Positions 4,725 to 5,845 of a DNA stretch of 5,845 bases are shown piece after piece (positions within the stretch are counted from its first letter, which is position 1; the number at the start of each line of letters is the position of its first letter). The notes under the pieces were generated by a model. The model saw only the letters and a program-made list of their open reading frames with translations, did not search any database and had not been told where the DNA came from. The stretch comes from Planctomycetota bacterium. GTDB lineage: Bacteria > Planctomycetota > Planctomycetia > Planctomycetales > Planctomycetaceae. The translations under genes and the position numbers were made by a program. The DNA is taken from assembly GCA_026692825.1 (NCBI GenBank), contig JAPLOC010000597.1:1-5845 (forward strand). Reading direction: 5' to 3'.

Positions 4725-5845
4725 ACTACGGACTCCACGCGGGAGAACCGTGACTTCATTTGCGAAACCGACGATTCTCTCGGCAGCGGCGCGCAATCGA
4801 TGACGCCTCCCCGCCATCCCGATTTCGCGAACATCAGTTGCGACAGTCCGATATACCGTTCCCGGAACGCCGCTTCACAGTAACAGAAGTAGTATTCCCA
4901 GATCCGCAGAAATCGCTCGTCAAATCCCAACGCCCGCACTTCGACCATCCGCTCGTGAAAGCGTGCCCGCCAGCAGGCGAGTGTGCGGGCGTAATGCTCG
5001 GCAAAGTCTTCCAGATGCAATGGGTACAGGTCACTGGTGCGGGCGGCCGCCCCCGTAAGCGCCGCCGCCGTCGGCAGGCATCCCCCGGGAAACACATACC
5101 GCTGGATAAAGTCGGTCGAACGCAGATATTCGGCGTACCGTTGTTCGAACATCATGATCCCTTGCAGCAGCATCACGCCGTTGGGTTTGAGCAGTTCGCC
5201 GCACTTGCGGAAAAAGGTCTCGTAATACTTGTGTCCCACCGCTTCGATCATTTCGATCGAAACCAGCTTGTCGTACGATCCGGTCAGGTCGCGATAGTCG
5301 CACAACACCACTTCGACGCGGTTTCCAAGTCCCGCTTCCCGCACCCGTCGCGTCGCCAGGTCGAATTGCTCTTGGGAGATTGTCGCAGTTGTGATCCGGC
5401 AACCGTAATGCTCGGCGGCATAGACCGCGAATCCCCCCCAGCCGGTCCCGATCTCCAACAGATGATCGTCGGGGCCAAGTTGCAGTTTGCGGCACACACG
5501 GTCAATTTTCTCGATCGACGCTTCGAACAGCGTACTCTCCTCTGTGGGGAAAATCGCGCTGGAATACATCATCGTCTCGTCGAGAAACAACTGAAAGAAG
5601 TCGTTCCCCAGGTCGTAATGCGCGGCGATGTTCCGCCGGCTGCCGCTTTTGGTGTTTTGTCGCAGCCAGTGCCAGCAGCGTGCCCCAAAACCCGCGACTC
5701 GCGCCAGTCCGGTATCCATACCCGCCAGAATGGACTCGTTACGCACCAGGAGGCGAATGAGCGAAATCAAATCATCGCATTCCCAGTCACCTTCGAGGTA
5801 CGACTCCGCGGCTGCCAGACTTCCTCCCAGCAGCATGCGCCGAAA
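4721..5845 (-). CDS. Cyclopropane-fatty-acyl-phospholipid synthase family methyltransferase (5' end outside window)
   Basis: 374 residues are visible. The frame stays open through the right edge (Phe-Arg-Arg before the first visible Met at 5836), so that Met is internal. Aligning YSS here with YSC of E. coli Cfa suggests at least about 43 residues are missing. CFA enzymes use S-adenosylmethionine to add a carbon across the double bond of phospholipid acyl chains at the membrane face. Visible motifs (fragment numbering): 'HYDLGNDFF' at 76-84; SAM loop Glu131-Ile-Gly-Thr-Gly-Trp-Gly-Gly138; 'SIEMIEAVG' around Glu201; 'FPGGCLPT' at 252-259; 'EHYARTL' with Tyr285. The E. coli bicarbonate ligands C139 and H266 are replaced by Ser96 and Gln228, while Glu201, Ile230 and Tyr285 are kept. 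This is typical, as I recall, of the branch found beside FAD-oxidoreductase/DUF1365 genes, whose product may not be a simple cyclopropane. Stop TGA overlaps the next gene's ATG by 4 bp. Confidence 0.9.
   Translation of the reverse strand, partial: FRRMLLGGSLAAAESYLEGDWECDDLISLIRLLVRNESILAGMDTGLARVAGFGARCWHWLRQNTKSGSRRNIAAHYDLGNDFFQLFLDETMMYSSAIFPTEESTLFEASIEKIDRVCRKLQLGPDDHLLEIGTGWGGFAVYAAEHYGCRITTATISQEQFDLATRRVREAGLGNRVEVVLCDYRDLTGSYDKLVSIEMIEAVGHKYYETFFRKCGELLKPNGVMLLQGIMMFEQRYAEYLRSTDFIQRYVFPGGCLPTAAALTGAAARTSDLYPLHLEDFAEHYARTLACWRARFHERMVEVRALGFDERFLRIWEYYFCYCEAAFRERYIGLSQLMFAKSGWRGGVIDCAPLPRESSVSQMKSRFSRVESVV
4733..4736 (-). promoter_or_regulatory. Shine-Dalgarno that decides the reductase-like gene start
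   Basis: GGAG 8 nt before the ATG at 4724, inside the end of the CFA-like gene. It favours the 265-residue product over a 296-residue one starting at 4817, which would overlap the CFA-like gene by about 97 bp. Confidence 0.65.

Noticed and set aside
3869..4753. 294-residue plus-strand open frame, rich in Arg, Ser and Pro
   Set aside because: Antisense to the reductase-like gene and to its junctions with both methyltransferase genes, with no domain pattern; all real gene signals here are on the minus strand.
4725..4817. 31-residue N-terminal extension of the reductase-like protein
   Set aside because: It would overlap the CFA-like gene by about 97 bp, is basic and unlike the family's N-terminus, and lacks the ribosome site found at the start at 4724.
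1..5845. CRISPR array, tRNA, rRNA, insertion sequence or att site
   Set aside because: No spaced direct repeats, cloverleaf-like segment, transposase motif or terminal inverted repeats were found on reading both strands; the repeats present are coding low-complexity blocks and one short heptamer array.

Overview
This GC-rich window carries five protein genes, all on the minus strand and therefore read from the right edge leftwards. The most likely source is a member of the Planctomycetes. The evidence is a zinc-ribbon/acidic-tail/transmembrane/Gly-Pro-rich protein of a type common there, a small zf-HC2-like protein with the Cys-Pro-x-Arg-x-x-Leu-Gly-x-x-Leu-Leu-Gly pattern I associate with that phylum, and weak or absent Shine-Dalgarno sites at several starts. 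This is pattern recognition, not a database result.

Right half (2878-5845): a compact lipid-modification operon. A cyclopropane-fatty-acid-synthase (CFA) family methyltransferase, cut at its 5' end by the window edge, is followed by a DUF1295 / steroid 5-alpha-reductase-like membrane enzyme. A second, shorter methyltransferase follows, which resembles the plant coclaurine N-methyltransferase branch of the CFA superfamily. Both junctions are 4-bp ATGA stop/start overlaps, each with a good ribosome site inside the preceding gene, so the three proteins are probably made together. The simplest reading is chemistry on membrane lipid acyl chains: one or two SAM-dependent C1 transfers plus a membrane-bound reduction. 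The two methyltransferases differ at the positions that bind bicarbonate in E. coli Cfa, so they probably do different chemistry.

Middle (2308-2877): a 7-bp tandem repeat runs across the stop codon of the second methyltransferase. Then, after a 51-bp gap, comes a 136-aa soluble protein with a His/Cys zinc motif like that of anti-sigma factors. No sigma factor gene is visible next to it. Its start has no Shine-Dalgarno but has a TAGAAT hexamer 6 nt upstream, as a leaderless transcript might. A 107-bp gap with a 7-bp-stem hairpin and a weak promoter-like pair separates it from the next gene.

Left half (1-2307): a 673-aa single-pass membrane protein with a cytoplasmic N-terminal zinc ribbon, an acidic tract, a basic tract, one transmembrane helix and a large exported part interrupted by three Gly/Pro/Met-rich low-complexity blocks. 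Last, after 95 bp, is the start of an exported protein with a clear signal peptide that runs off the left edge.

The long plus-strand open frames are antisense shadows of these genes, favoured by Gly/Pro codons that stay open on both strands. No RNA genes, CRISPR arrays, insertion sequences or tRNAs were seen.
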